A stretch of 64,000 nt of DNA from Thalassobaculum fulvum (GCF_014652915.1 NZ_BMZS01000005.1:124001-188000); one strand, 5' to 3'; positions 16,788 to 26,296 are shown, counted from the first letter of the stretch. Numbers and translations: made by a program. The notes: a model not told the origin generated them from the sequence alone.

Positions 16788-18047
16788 ATGACCGCCATTT
16801 CCCCGGCCGTCGACGACTCCGGCAGCTTCCGCGACGACGTCAAGGTGATCAGCCTGATCGGCGTCGCCCACTTCTTCAGCCATTTCTACATCCTGCTGCT
16901 GCCGCCGCTGTTCCCGATCCTCAAGGACGCCTTCGGGGTCAGCTACGTCGAGCTCGGCCTGTTCGTGATGGCGTTCTCGGGCGCCACCGGGGTCAGCCAG
17001 ATCGTCTGCGGCTACCTGGTCGACCGCATGGGGGCGAAAGGCATCCTGATCGGCGGCCTGGCGCTGGAGGGGCTGGCGTTCCTGCTGATCGGCCTGGCCG
17101 GCAGTTACGGCGCCGGCAGCTACTGGGCGGTGCTCGGCCTGATGGGGGTGGCCGGCGTCGCCAACGGCGTCTACCACCCGGCCGACTACGCCATCCTGTC
17201 GGCCTCGGTGTCGGAACGGCGGATGGGGCGGGCGTTCTCGCTGCACACCTTCACCGGCTTCTTCGGCGGCGCCGTGGTGCCGGGCACCATCATCCTGCTG
17301 GCCAGCCTGTTCGGCTGGGCCGTCGGGGTGGCGCTGTGCGGCGCCGCCGGCATCGCCGCCGCCGCGGCGCTGCTGGTATTCGGCCGCTCCCTGAAGCACG
17401 AGCCGGGCGCCGACAAGCGACGCAAGCCGGGGGCCAAGGCCGATGCCGGGCCGACGCCGGCCTCGGTCCTGCTCAGCCCGCCGATCCTGATGTGTCTGGT
17501 GTTCTTCACCCTGCTGGCGCTGAGCCAGGGCGGCATCAACCAGTTCCTGGTATCGGCCCTGAACGCGCTGTACGGGACGCCGGTGGAGGAGGCGACGGTC
17601 GCCCTGACCAGCTACCTGTTCGGCACCGCCGGCGGCATTCTGATCGGCGGCCAGATCGCCGACCGCACCCGCCACCACAACCGGGTCGCGGCGACCTGTT
17701 TCCTGTTCACCGCGGCCGCCGTGCTGGTGGTCGGGAGCGTGGCGCTGCCGTTGTGGCTGCTGGTCGCGCTGATGGTCGGGCAGGGCGTCGCCCAGGGCAT
17801 CATCATGCCGAGCCGGGACATGCTGGTCCGCTCGGTCACGCCGCCGGGCGCCATGGGCAAGGTGTTCGGCTTCGTGTCGACCGGCTTCAGCATCGGCGGC
17901 ATCGTCTCGCCCCTGCTGTTCGGCTTCCTGCTCGACCAGGGCCAGCCGAGCGTCGTGTTCCACGTGGTCGCGGCGTTCATGGCGGTCTCGCTGGTGACCG
18001 TCTTCACCGCGGTCGGCGAGCGTCGGCGCGACGACCCGGCGGCCTGA
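16788..18047 (+). CDS. MFS transporter
   Basis: A 419-residue major facilitator with about 12 predicted helices. The MFS signature after helix 2 is visible as GYLVDRMGAKG, and a cytoplasmic charged loop at about residues 205-225 (KHEPGADKRRKPGAK) joins the two halves. The motif VANGVYHPADYAILS resembles the fosmidomycin-resistance/FSR subgroup. The substrate is unknown. The ATG follows GGCAGGATTCC. Confidence 0.88.
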   Translation: MTAISPAVDDSGSFRDDVKVISLIGVAHFFSHFYILLLPPLFPILKDAFGVSYVELGLFVMAFSGATGVSQIVCGYLVDRMGAKGILIGGLALEGLAFLLIGLAGSYGAGSYWAVLGLMGVAGVANGVYHPADYAILSASVSERRMGRAFSLHTFTGFFGGAVVPGTIILLASLFGWAVGVALCGAAGIAAAAALLVFGRSLKHEPGADKRRKPGAKADAGPTPASVLLSPPILMCLVFFTLLALSQGGINQFLVSALNALYGTPVEEATVALTSYLFGTAGGILIGGQIADRTRHHNRVAATCFLFTAAAVLVVGSVALPLWLLVALMVGQGVAQGIIMPSRDMLVRSVTPPGAMGKVFGFVSTGFSIGGIVSPLLFGFLLDQGQPSVVFHVVAAFMAVSLVTVFTAVGERRRDDPAA

Positions 18048-18051
18048 CCGG

Positions 18052-18978
18052 TCAGTTCCCGCCCCGGCCGGCGAGCTGGGCCTCGCGCCGCAGGACGTAG
18101 AGGCCGCTGCCGACCAGGATCAGGGTGCCGGCGACCACCCAGCCGTCCGGCAGGTCGCCGAATACCAGCCAGCCGTAGAACCCTGCGAACACGATCTGGG
18201 CGTACTGGAACGGCGCCAGCAGCGAGGCGGTCGCGACCCGGTAGGCGTGGATCAGCAGCAGGTGCGAGAACCCGCCGAGCGCACCCATCAGCGCCATGAA
18301 CCCCCATTGCTGGAGGGTCGGGGGCTGCCACACGAAGGGCAGGAACAGGCTGGCGCCGGCGGCCCCGACCAGCGTGGTATAGAACAGCATCGCCAGCGGC
18401 CGCTCGGTGCGCGTGAGGACCCGGGTGTTGATGACGAAGGTCGCGAAGATGAACGCCAGCAGGATCATCAGGCCATAGGCCCAGTGCACTTCGGCGAAGC
18501 CCGGCCGGACGATCACCAGCGTGCCCACCAGGCCGATCAGCACGGCGGTCCAGCGTCGCGGCCCGACCCGCTCGCCGAGCAGCGGGACCGACAGCGCGAC
18601 CACGAACAGCGGGGCGACGAACCCGATGGCGACCGCATCGGCCAGCGGGATGTAGCGGATCGCGGTGAAGAAGCAGGCGGTGGCCGCCAGCAGCTGGACG
18701 CCGCGGAGCAGGACCAGCCCGAGCCGGTGCACCCGCAGCACCTCGGCGGGCCGGCGCCGCAGCAGGAACGGGAGCATGAAGGCGAAGTTGAACGCGTAGC
18801 GTCCCCAGACGACCATGCCGACAGGCATCTCCTGGGACAGGTGCTTGGCGACCGTGTCCAAGGTCGCGAACACCAGCTCCGCCGCCACCAGCAGGCCGAT
18901 GCCCAGCGAGGCGTTGTCCGGACGGTCGTCCGGGGTGGCTTCGGGGGGTCGCGACGACGACGGCTCGCTGGCTGGCAT
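18052..18978 (-). CDS. EamA/DMT-family transporter
   Basis: A 308-residue protein with about ten membrane helices in two EamA halves (first about residues 25-160, second about 170-300). The N-terminal 25 residues are Ser/Pro/Asp-rich. Family members export amino acids, metabolites or nucleotide sugars; the substrate is unclear. Its 3' end lies 4 nt from the convergent MFS gene. The start is uncertain: an upstream GTG at 18996 is possible, and neither has a strong ribosome-binding site. Confidence 0.85.
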   Translation of the reverse strand: MPASEPSSSRPPEATPDDRPDNASLGIGLLVAAELVFATLDTVAKHLSQEMPVGMVVWGRYAFNFAFMLPFLLRRRPAEVLRVHRLGLVLLRGVQLLAATACFFTAIRYIPLADAVAIGFVAPLFVVALSVPLLGERVGPRRWTAVLIGLVGTLVIVRPGFAEVHWAYGLMILLAFIFATFVINTRVLTRTERPLAMLFYTTLVGAAGASLFLPFVWQPPTLQQWGFMALMGALGGFSHLLLIHAYRVATASLLAPFQYAQIVFAGFYGWLVFGDLPDGWVVAGTLILVGSGLYVLRREAQLAGRGGN

Positions 18979-19103
18979 CGGTGGACGCTGACACACGGGT
19001 GCCGCAAAGGGAATGCATCTTCACCGTCGGCTGCGCGCGGGCTAGAACGACGTCGGGTGGGGCCGGGAACGACGCGACAACCGGGATCCGGGAACGGGGG
19101 CCG

Positions 19104-19823
19104 ATGAGTCTATACGACAGCGATCGCCGCTATCGGCGGCGCTTCTGGGGCGGGGTGGTCCGCGTCGTCGTATTCGCCGCGCTGGTCGTGGGGACGGCGA
19201 TCGTGTCCTACCAGTTCGGGATCGAGGACCTGGAGACCCGGGTGCGCGGTTACCAGCAGGAGATCTACGAGCTGGAGACCCGCCAGAACGCGCTCGAGCA
19301 GGAGACCGCAAACCTGCGGGTGGCCGCCGAGCGGGCCAAACTGGCGGTCGAGGAGTGGGAACGGCGCTACAGCGCCGACGTGCCGACCGGGGACCGCAAG
19401 CAGATGCTGGACCTGGCGACCGAGCGCCTGCAGGCGGGCGTGTCGGCCGAGCGCCTCGGGTTCCTGATCGGCTCGGCCGAAGAGCCGCGCGACTGCGAAT
19501 CGGTCGAGAGCAAGCGGTTCCTGGTCAGGACCCCGCTGTACGACGGCAAGAACACCGTGGTGTCGTTCGCCGACGACGCCATCGTCGTGACCGGCAGCGG
19601 CGAGTCGGCGAAGACCGCCGACGGGCTGCCGCAGGCCTGGTTCGACCCGCAGCTGCCGGTGACCATCCAGATCACCCGGATCGACGGCGCGTCCCGCGAG
19701 ATCAGCGGCCGGCTGCCGCTGAACGCCTCGATCATCCACGGCGGCGCCGAGCATCGCTTCCAGCTGCGAGCCGGCGCCACCGGCTTCGTGCAGATCGCCG
19801 CCGAGAAGTGCGCCTACCCGTGA
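19104..19823 (+). CDS. Membrane-anchored coiled-coil protein
   Basis: A 239-residue protein: basic N-terminus (RRYRRRFW), one membrane helix (about residues 15-37) and a heptad-rich coiled coil at about 40-90. A periplasmic C-terminal part has two cysteines (CESVESKRF, AAEKCAYP). The layout resembles envelope-tethered scaffolds of the divisome or secretion type, but I recognise no family. Its stop is 7 nt from the next MFS gene, suggesting a two-gene operon. The ATG is preceded by GAACGGGGG. Confidence 0.75.
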   Translation: MSLYDSDRRYRRRFWGGVVRVVVFAALVVGTAIVSYQFGIEDLETRVRGYQQEIYELETRQNALEQETANLRVAAERAKLAVEEWERRYSADVPTGDRKQMLDLATERLQAGVSAERLGFLIGSAEEPRDCESVESKRFLVRTPLYDGKNTVVSFADDAIVVTGSGESAKTADGLPQAWFDPQLPVTIQITRIDGASREISGRLPLNASIIHGGAEHRFQLRAGATGFVQIAAEKCAYP

Positions 19824-19830
19824 CCGCCCG

Positions 19831-20994
19831 ATGACGACTGGCATGGCGCTCGATGCCCGCCGTGTCGGGTGGAGCCTGGCGGCCCATTTCGCCAGCTCGC
19901 TGTCCATCGGCATCGCGATCGGCGGGATGGTGCCGCTGATCGCCCTGACCCTGGAGCATCGCGGCGTCGACCCGGTGCTGATCGGCGTGAATTCGGCGAT
20001 CGGCTCGCTCGGCGTGATCGTGGGCGCGCCCCTGGTGCCGTCGATGATCCGGCGGTTCGGGGCCGCCGAGGGGATCGTCCTGGGGCTGGTCCTGACCACC
20101 GTGTCGGTCGTCGGCCTGGCCTTCACCGACAGCTTCGGCCTGTGGCTGGTCCTGCGGTTCCTGACCGGCTTCGGCGTCGCCACCCAGTGGGTCGTCAGCG
20201 AGACCTGGATGCAGGCGATCGTCCCGGAACGGCGACGCGGCCTGGTGATGTCGGTCTACGTCACCTCGATCGCGGCCGGGTTCGCGGTCGGGCCGATCCT
20301 CCTGACCCTGGCGGGCACCGAGGGGGTGCTACCGTTCGCGCTGTTCGCCGGCATGATCGCGGCGACCGCGCTGCCGATGCTGCCGATCCGGCGCTGGGCG
20401 CCGGTGCTGGCGCTGGGCCAGCGCGGCAGCGTCGGACGGTTGCTGCGCGAGGCGCCGACGGTGGCGATCGCGGCGGTGGCGGTGGGGCTCGTCGATTCCG
20501 CGTTCTTCACCTTCATCCCGCTGTTCGGGCTGCGGGTCGGGCTGCCGCACGACACCGCGATCACCCTGCTGACTGCGGTGCTGGCCGGCAACGTGGTGCT
20601 GCAGGTCCCGCTGGGCTGGCTCGCCGACCGCATGAACCGGCGCGCGCTGCTGGTCGCCCTGGGGCTGGCCTGCTGCGTCGGGCCGGCGGCCGCGGCGTGG
20701 ACCCTGTCGTCCGGTTCGCCGGCGGCGTACCCGGTGCTGTTCCTGTGGGGCGGGGCCGGCTTCGGGCTGTATACGGTCGCCCTGACCCTGCTGGGCGAGC
20801 GCTATCGCGGCGGCGAGCTGGCGGCGGCGAACGCGGCGTTCGTGATGACCTTCGAGCTCGCCAATCTGGCAGGCCCGCCGGCCGCAGGCTGGGCGATGGA
20901 GGCGTGGTCGCCGCACGGGCTCATGGCCTGGATGACCGTCGTGGCCGTCGGCTTCGTGGCGGTCGCGCTGGTGCGCGGCGCGCAGCGTCGTTGA
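19831..20994 (+). CDS. MFS transporter (YcaD-like)
   Basis: A 387-residue 12-helix transporter. The N-half includes RFLTGFGVATQWVVSETWM and PERRRGLVMSVYVTS, both typical of YcaD/CynX-like efflux carriers. The C-half shows GWLADRMNRRAL. The substrate is not inferable. It follows the coiled-coil membrane protein by 7 nt and ends 10 nt before the convergent SPOR lipoprotein gene. Confidence 0.87.
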   Translation: MTTGMALDARRVGWSLAAHFASSLSIGIAIGGMVPLIALTLEHRGVDPVLIGVNSAIGSLGVIVGAPLVPSMIRRFGAAEGIVLGLVLTTVSVVGLAFTDSFGLWLVLRFLTGFGVATQWVVSETWMQAIVPERRRGLVMSVYVTSIAAGFAVGPILLTLAGTEGVLPFALFAGMIAATALPMLPIRRWAPVLALGQRGSVGRLLREAPTVAIAAVAVGLVDSAFFTFIPLFGLRVGLPHDTAITLLTAVLAGNVVLQVPLGWLADRMNRRALLVALGLACCVGPAAAAWTLSSGSPAAYPVLFLWGGAGFGLYTVALTLLGERYRGGELAAANAAFVMTFELANLAGPPAAGWAMEAWSPHGLMAWMTVVAVGFVAVALVRGAQRR

Positions 20995-21004
20995 GGCGGC
21001 CGCC

Positions 21005-22171
21005 TTACGGCAGCGGCCCCTTGGCCTGGCAGAATTGGCCCTTGGCGACCAGCGGCCGGCAGAAGTCCTTGGCCTCGGCCTCGCTGGCGAAGCCGGCGGC
21101 GAGCAGCCGGGTGTAGGTGCCCCGGCCGCGGCCGCTGTCGAACTCGCTGGTCCGCATGGTCTTGTCCTTCAGCTGCGGGAACCGCCGCTGCAGGGTCTTC
21201 CAGCCGTCGGTCGCGCCCTTCTGCGAGCGATACGAGGCGAGGTGGACCGCCCAGTTTCCGCCGGCCGACGGGCTGGCGGCGGGCTTGGCCATCTTGTCCT
21301 GTCCGCTCTCGACCCCGGCCAGCCTCTCGAGGCGGGTCACCACGTTCTCGAGGCGGGAGACCAGGGTCATCGCCTTGCCGTCCTCGCCCTCCATCATCAT
21401 GCCGGGCTGGTGCTCGCCGGGGGCCGGCATCATCGTCCCGTCCTCGCCGATCGTCGGCATCGGGGCGTGTGGCGCGGTCATCGGCGCGGTCTCGACCGGC
21501 GGCGTCGGTGCGGCGCCCGGCTGGGCGTCGGCGCGGCTGCTGGCGAGGTCGGCCGAGACCAGCTCCTTGCGGGTCGTGCGATCGCCGATCTGGCGGTCGC
21601 GCAGGACGTAGTTCTGGACTGACGGCGAGTAGAAGTAGGTGTCGCGATAGTCCTTGCGCTGGCAGTCGATCCGGAAGGTGTCGAAGCGCCCGGCCTTGAC
21701 CTCGACCGCCTCCTGGCCGGCGACCACGCAGCGATGCTCGTCCTGCCAGCCGGCCGGCGCGTTCTCCGAGGATCCGCGCACGCTGTAGGCGATGACGTTG
21801 CCTTCCTGCAGCGGGAACAGCTGGTGCGGCGAGCCGATGAGGGTCTGCCGTCCGCGCCCGAGTTCGGGGTCGTCGGACCACATGAGCGGCGGCGTGACGA
21901 CCGCGGTGTCCTTGGTCCAGATCAGGCCCTGGTCGTTGGTCCAGACTACGCGGTCCGGCGAGGTCGACACGACCCGCTCGGTGGTGACGGTGCCGCTGTC
22001 GTCGTACACGAAGGTGTCGCCCGGCGAGTAGATCGGGGCCGGGGCCGGGGCGAGGCCGTGCGCCGCCGGGCTCGAGCCCGAGTCGCCGCCGGACAAGGAG
22101 GGCATCGAGGAGCAGCCGGCCAGCGCGGCGGCGCCTATCACGGCTGCGATGAGCGACCGACCTTGCGCCAT
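21005..22171 (-). CDS. SPOR-domain lipoprotein
   Basis: A 388-residue envelope protein. The signal peptide ends in LAGC with lipidation Cys20, which fixes the start at this ATG (GGAGAG upstream). A beta-rich domain (about residues 45-190, with YSPGDTFVYDDSG) and a low-complexity Pro/Met linker (about 215-260) follow. The C-terminal SPOR domain (about 305-388; GNWAVHLASYRSQKGA, YTRLLAAGFASEAEAKDFC) binds denuded peptidoglycan glycan strands. The protein is therefore probably an outer-membrane lipoprotein directed to septal or remodelled cell wall. Confidence 0.85.
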   Translation of the reverse strand: MAQGRSLIAAVIGAAALAGCSSMPSLSGGDSGSSPAAHGLAPAPAPIYSPGDTFVYDDSGTVTTERVVSTSPDRVVWTNDQGLIWTKDTAVVTPPLMWSDDPELGRGRQTLIGSPHQLFPLQEGNVIAYSVRGSSENAPAGWQDEHRCVVAGQEAVEVKAGRFDTFRIDCQRKDYRDTYFYSPSVQNYVLRDRQIGDRTTRKELVSADLASSRADAQPGAAPTPPVETAPMTAPHAPMPTIGEDGTMMPAPGEHQPGMMMEGEDGKAMTLVSRLENVVTRLERLAGVESGQDKMAKPAASPSAGGNWAVHLASYRSQKGATDGWKTLQRRFPQLKDKTMRTSEFDSGRGRGTYTRLLAAGFASEAEAKDFCRPLVAKGQFCQAKGPLP

Positions 22172-22242
22172 TGCTGGACTACTCTCCAACTTGCTCGAAA
22201 GCGAATCAGCCATAAGCATCAATATTTTGCGGAAATCTGTCA

Positions 22243-22259
22243 AGGATACGCAATATCCT
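22243..22259. promoter_or_regulatory. Inverted repeat in a divergent promoter region
   Basis: AGGATA-N5-TATCCT lies in the locally AT-rich gap between the divergently transcribed SPOR lipoprotein and class II aldolase genes. Its symmetry and position suit a dimeric repressor site; no regulator is adjacent. Confidence 0.3.
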
Positions 22260-22369
22260 GGACCCGGTCGGTTTCACCCCTCGGACCGATTGACCACGGT
22301 CCGCCGCGGGGTCCACAGTTTGCCGCGGCGCCGTTCCGGCGTCGATCCTTCCCAGACGAGGAGGCTGTC

Positions 22370-23152
22370 ATGGCCGTGGCGCTTGCGAGCGAGATTCCGC
22401 CGGTTCGCGATCGGGTGAGCGACGACGAGTGGCGCACGCGCGTGGATCTGGCGGCGTGCTACCGCCTGGTCGCGCATTTCGGCTGGATCGACTCGATCTA
22501 CACCCACATCTCGGCCCGGGTGCCCGGCGAGGACGGTGCCTTCCTGCTGAACCCGTACGGCATGATGTTCGAGGAGGTGACCGCTTCGTCGCTGGTCAAG
22601 ATCGACGTCGACGGCAAGATCCTGATGGACAGCCCGTTCGATGTGAACGAGGCCGGCTTTACCATCCACTCGGCGGTGCACATGGCGCGCCACGACGTCG
22701 AATGCGTGATCCACACCCACACCGTGCCGGGCATGGCGGTCTCGGCCCAGGTCGACGGCCTGCGGCCGCTGACCCAGAACTCGATGATGTTCTACGGCGA
22801 CCACTTGGCCTATCACGAGTACGAGGGCATCGCGCTGGACCTCGACGAGCGGTCCCGGCTGCAGGCCGATCTCGGCAACCGCTACGCCATGATCCTGCGC
22901 AACCACGGGCTGCTGACCTGCGGCCGAACCATCGCCGAGGCGTTCGAGATCATGCAGAATCTGGAGAAGGCCTGCGAGGCGCAGATCGCCGCCCAGGCCG
23001 GTGGGGTCCCCCTGACCCATCCGTCGCCGAACGTCTGCGCCCATACCGCCGACCAGTTCTGGAACTACCACGCCAGCAACCCGTTCGGCGAGCGGGCCTG
23101 GCCGGCGATGTTGCGGCTGCTGGACCGTCACAACCCTGGCTACGACGCCTGA
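22370..23152 (+). CDS. Class II aldolase/adducin-domain protein
   Basis: A 260-residue class II aldolase-fold protein. The zinc ligands are H115 and H117 in VIHTHTVPG plus a later histidine in ILRNHGLLT. The lyase-type acidic residue falls in the region of E95. It keeps the N-terminal segment SIYTHISARVP and LLNPYGMMFEEVT. Family members cleave sugar phosphates or act as decarboxylases, epimerases or non-catalytic adducin heads; the substrate cannot be assigned. The ATG is preceded by CGAGGAGG. It sits just upstream of an amidohydrolase gene in the same direction, separated by a palindromic repeat. Confidence 0.9.
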   Translation: MAVALASEIPPVRDRVSDDEWRTRVDLAACYRLVAHFGWIDSIYTHISARVPGEDGAFLLNPYGMMFEEVTASSLVKIDVDGKILMDSPFDVNEAGFTIHSAVHMARHDVECVIHTHTVPGMAVSAQVDGLRPLTQNSMMFYGDHLAYHEYEGIALDLDERSRLQADLGNRYAMILRNHGLLTCGRTIAEAFEIMQNLEKACEAQIAAQAGGVPLTHPSPNVCAHTADQFWNYHASNPFGERAWPAMLRLLDRHNPGYDA

Positions 23153-23184
23153 GACCGCGCATGGCGACGCTCACGGCGGCCAGT

Positions 23185-23298
23185 TGGATGGAGTCCGGAG
23201 TCCGCTGCGCGGCTCCGGAATGACGGAGGAAGGGGCAAAGCCCGTTTCCCCATTCGTCATCCCGGTGCGGCCGCGGAGCGGACGACTCCGGGATCCAT
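23185..23298. repeat. Palindromic repeat of a second family (copy E)
   Basis: Arms around TGGATGGAGTCCGGAGTCCGCT and AGCGGACGACTCCGGGATCCA are imperfectly complementary and enclose GGAATGACGGAGG and the opposed CGTCATCCCGG. It resembles the common alphaproteobacterial intergenic elements built on GGATGACG/CGTCATCC. A degenerate relative lies at about 5795-5855. Confidence 0.65.
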
Positions 23299-23368
23299 GG
23301 CGCGGTCGGACTCGGCGTTCGCATCTGACTTCGAATGACTCGATGAAACCCTGAAGGAGTTCCTGCGC

Positions 23369-24994
23369 ATGGCACGCGTCCAGGCGGATACCGTCCTGAC
23401 CGGTGGAAAGGTGTTTCTCGGCCCCGGCCTCGGCTTCGCGGAGGCGGTCGCGACCTTCGGCGGGCGGGTTCTGGCGACCGGGAGCACGGCCGAGATCGCC
23501 GACCTGGTCGGCCCGGGCACGACCCGGATCGACCTCGCCGGGCGGCTCGCCGTCCCGGGCCTCAACGATGCGCACCAGCACATGATGATGGTCGGGCTCG
23601 GCACCTTCGAGGTGAACCTGAAGGGCGACCATATCCGCTCGGTCGACGACGTGCTGGCGGCGGTCAAGGCCAAGGCCGACGAGGTCGGCCCGGGCAACTG
23701 GGTGTTCGGGCGCGGCTACGACCACTTCCAACTGGACGTGAAGCGCCACCCGCTGCGCGAGGAACTCGACCAGGTCGCGCCGGACAACCCGGTCTACATC
23801 AAGCGCACCTGCGGCCACATGGGGGTGGCCAACTCCAAGGCGCTGGAGCTGGCCGGCATCCGCGAGGGCATCGCCCAGCCGGCCGGCGGCCACGTCGAGG
23901 CCCAGAACGGCAAGCTGACCGGCCTGCTGCAGGAGACCGCCCAGCAGCTCGTCTACCGGGCGTTCCCGGCGGCGACCTTCGAGGACTTCGTGGCCGGCAT
24001 CGAGGCCGGGGCCCGGCTCAACCTGTCCTACGGCATCACCAGCTGCACCGACCCGGGGGTCGGCCTGCGCGAGGGCTTCAAGGACTGGCAGGCCTATCTG
24101 GCCGCTCGCCGCCAGGGGCGCCTGCCGGTGCGCATGTACCTGATGATGCTGGCCGGCGGCAACGGCTGGGCCGACAAGGTCGTCGACATGGATCTGATGA
24201 CCGGCGACGGCGACGAGTGGCTGCGGGTCGGCTGCATCAAGCTGTTCGCCGACGGTTCGGCCGGCGGCAAGACCGCGGCGATGTCGCAGCCCTACGCCGA
24301 CGATTCCGAGAACCGGGGCATCTTCATCTGCAGCGACGAGGAGATGCACGGGATGATCGCGGAGTACCATGCCCGCGGCTTCCAGATCGCCACCCACGCC
24401 ATCGGCGACGCCGCCATCGAGCAGGTGCTGAGCGGCTACGAGCGGGCGATGGGCAACACCGTCGACACCCAGCGCCGGCACCGGATCGAGCACTGCGGGT
24501 TCCTCACCCAGGGCCAGATCGACCGGATGGCGCGGATCGGCGTGCTGCCGGCGCCGCAGCCGATCTTCCTGTACGAGTTCGGCGACCTGTACGTCGACGC
24601 GCTCGGCCACGGCCGCCCGGAGGCGAGCTATCCGATGCGGCGCTGGCAGGACGCCGGCCTGCGGCCGTCGGCCAGCTCGGACGGCCCGGTCTCGTCGACC
24701 AACCCGTTCCAGGGCCTTTACTCGATGGTCACCCGGAAGACCAACCGGGGGACCGTGCTGGGGGCCGAGGAGGCGTTCACCCTCGAGGAGGCGATCGGCG
24801 CCTACACGGTCAACTCCGCCTACGGCTCGTTCGAGGAAGCCATCAAGGGCACCCTGGCGCCCGGCATGCTGGCCGATGTCGCGGTGATCGACACCGACCT
24901 GTTCGCGACCGAGCCGGCGGCCTGGCTGGACGCGCAGGCCGACCTGACGGTTGTCGGCGGCGCGGTGGCGTACGACCGGCTGGGGCAGATGTGA
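23369..24994 (+). CDS. YtcJ-like metal-dependent amidohydrolase
   Basis: A 541-residue amidohydrolase-superfamily enzyme of the YtcJ/NfdA type. The N-terminal metal motif is PGLNDAHQHMMM (H69, H71). Middle histidines occur in ATHAIGDAAIEQ and RHRIEHCGFL, and the late aspartate in SSDGPVSSTNPFQG. Relatives include N-substituted formamide deformylase; the natural substrate is often unknown. GAAGGAG precedes the ATG. Downstream and convergent lie two TRAP binding-protein genes, so the enzyme may work on an imported amide. Confidence 0.9.
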   Translation: MARVQADTVLTGGKVFLGPGLGFAEAVATFGGRVLATGSTAEIADLVGPGTTRIDLAGRLAVPGLNDAHQHMMMVGLGTFEVNLKGDHIRSVDDVLAAVKAKADEVGPGNWVFGRGYDHFQLDVKRHPLREELDQVAPDNPVYIKRTCGHMGVANSKALELAGIREGIAQPAGGHVEAQNGKLTGLLQETAQQLVYRAFPAATFEDFVAGIEAGARLNLSYGITSCTDPGVGLREGFKDWQAYLAARRQGRLPVRMYLMMLAGGNGWADKVVDMDLMTGDGDEWLRVGCIKLFADGSAGGKTAAMSQPYADDSENRGIFICSDEEMHGMIAEYHARGFQIATHAIGDAAIEQVLSGYERAMGNTVDTQRRHRIEHCGFLTQGQIDRMARIGVLPAPQPIFLYEFGDLYVDALGHGRPEASYPMRRWQDAGLRPSASSDGPVSSTNPFQGLYSMVTRKTNRGTVLGAEEAFTLEEAIGAYTVNSAYGSFEEAIKGTLAPGMLADVAVIDTDLFATEPAAWLDAQADLTVVGGAVAYDRLGQM

Positions 24995-25061
24995 AAGCGC
25001 CGGAACGCGAACGGCCGGCCCCGAGGGGCCGGCCGCCGCGTCGATCGGGCGGGAAGGCGGC

Positions 25062-26114
25062 TTACTTGAGGTAGCCGTTGTCCTTCCAGATCGCGTAGTC
25101 CTTGCGGAACTGCGACAGCGAGGCCCAGATCTTCTTGGAGTCCTCGTTGTCCTTGATCTCGTCCGCGATCACCTCGTTCCAGGCGGCCTCGAACTTCGCC
25201 AGCATGTCGTCCGACCAGCGGTGGATGGTCACACCCTTCTCCTGGTGGAACTTCATCGCCGCGAACTGCGCACCCTCGCCCCGGGTGAACATGAACATCA
25301 CATTGGCGTCGCAGGCGCCCTTGATCACCGCCTTCTGGGCGTCGTCCAGGGCGTCGTAGGCCGGCTTGTGGATCAGCAGCTCGTTCAGGGTCGACTGCTG
25401 GTGCCAACCCGGGAAGTAGTTGTGCTTGGCGACCTGGAAGAAGCCGAGCTCCTTGTCGATCGCCGGCATCGAGAACTCGGTGGCGTCGATCGAGCCGAGC
25501 TCCAGGGCCGGGTAGATGTCGCCGCCGGCCAGCAGCTGGGTGGAGACCCCGAACTTCTCCATGACCTTGGCGCCGAGGCCGAAGAACCGCATCTTCAGGC
25601 CGCGCAGGTCGTCGGCCGACTTGATCTCCTTGCGGTACCAGCCCGACGACTCGGGCGCGATGACGCCGCAGAGATTGTAGCGGATGTTGTCGCGGCCATA
25701 CATCTCGGTGGCGATCTCTTCGCCGCCGCCGTAGCGCATCCACGCCAGGTACTCACCGGCGCCCGGACCGAACGGGACCGCCGAGAAGAACGCGTAGGCG
25801 TTGTTCTTGTTGACGTTGTAGCCGGGCGTGCCGAACGCGGCGTCGAGCGCGCCGCTGGAGACCGGATCGTAGTAGCCGGTGCCCGGGACCAGCGCCCCCG
25901 GTTCGAAGAACTTCATCGTGACGTCGCCACCCGACATCTTGGTGACGCTGTCGGCGACGTTGTTCGCGCCCTCGCCGAGCACGATCAGCTTGCCGCCGAA
26001 GGCGGAGTGCATCTTCCAGCGGACCCGCTTGGCGTCGGCGTCCGTGGCCGCCCCCGCGACAGTCACCGCCGCCATTACGCCGGCGACGAGCGTGAGCCAC
26101 ATCTTACCCTTCAT
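25062..26114 (-). CDS. TRAP transporter solute-binding protein, DctP family (paralogue 1)
   Basis: A 350-residue periplasmic binding protein with a cleavable signal peptide (about residues 1-27, ending ATDADA). It shows the DctP-type motifs FFEPGALVPG, the ligand-contacting arginine segment LRGLKMRFFGLGAK, and ELGSIDATEFSMP. It would capture a carboxylate-containing solute for a TRAP transporter. No DctQ or DctM subunit is in the window, so it must use a transporter elsewhere. A 152-nt tract at 25463-25614 is perfectly identical to 26825-26976 in paralogue 2. GGAGGATG precedes the ATG. Confidence 0.93.
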   Translation of the reverse strand: MKGKMWLTLVAGVMAAVTVAGAATDADAKRVRWKMHSAFGGKLIVLGEGANNVADSVTKMSGGDVTMKFFEPGALVPGTGYYDPVSSGALDAAFGTPGYNVNKNNAYAFFSAVPFGPGAGEYLAWMRYGGGEEIATEMYGRDNIRYNLCGVIAPESSGWYRKEIKSADDLRGLKMRFFGLGAKVMEKFGVSTQLLAGGDIYPALELGSIDATEFSMPAIDKELGFFQVAKHNYFPGWHQQSTLNELLIHKPAYDALDDAQKAVIKGACDANVMFMFTRGEGAQFAAMKFHQEKGVTIHRWSDDMLAKFEAAWNEVIADEIKDNEDSKKIWASLSQFRKDYAIWKDNGYLK

Positions 26115-26152
26115 CGGAACATCCTCCTCCGTTCGTTCCCCGTTTTTTCATG

Positions 26153-26187
26153 AAAAAAGGGCCGGAGATCGTCATCGATCTCCGGCC
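26153..26187 (-). terminator. Rho-independent terminator between the two TRAP binding-protein genes
   Basis: Read on the minus strand, the stem GGCCGGAGAT/ATCTCCGGCC (10 bp, 8-nt loop) is followed by C and six T. It lies upstream of paralogue 1 and downstream of paralogue 2, so it separates or attenuates transcription between them. The T-run also forms part of a perfect palindrome, TTTTTTCATGAAAAAA, at 26143-26158. Confidence 0.8.
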
Positions 26188-26228
26188 GAGCCTTGGCGAG
26201 ACTGGGAGGTTTCAGCCAAGGAACCGGG

Positions 26229-26247
26229 TGCCAATGCCATTGGCTGG
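26229..26247. promoter_or_regulatory. Palindromic operator candidate
   Basis: The inverted repeat GCCAAT-N3-ATTGGC at 26230-26244, flanked by TGCCA/TGGCA, lies about 115 nt upstream of the paralogue 1 start. It suits a LacI- or GntR-type dimer. A looser related string, GCCAGATTGGC, occurs near 27611-27621 upstream of paralogue 2. Confidence 0.3.
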
Positions 26248-26259
26248 CACAAAATCGCG

Positions 26260-26296
26260 ATGCTTACCGTCATCACCAACATCGTTGTCATGCTAA
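26260..26296 (-). promoter_or_regulatory. Conserved upstream element, copy 1
   Basis: Read on the minus strand, this 37-nt block shares the pattern AGCATG..GATG.TTG.TGATGAC.GT.AGCAT with the block at 27530-27566, although the surrounding non-coding DNA differs. Each copy lies upstream of one TRAP binding-protein gene. It may be a promoter or a regulator site kept after duplication. Confidence 0.4.
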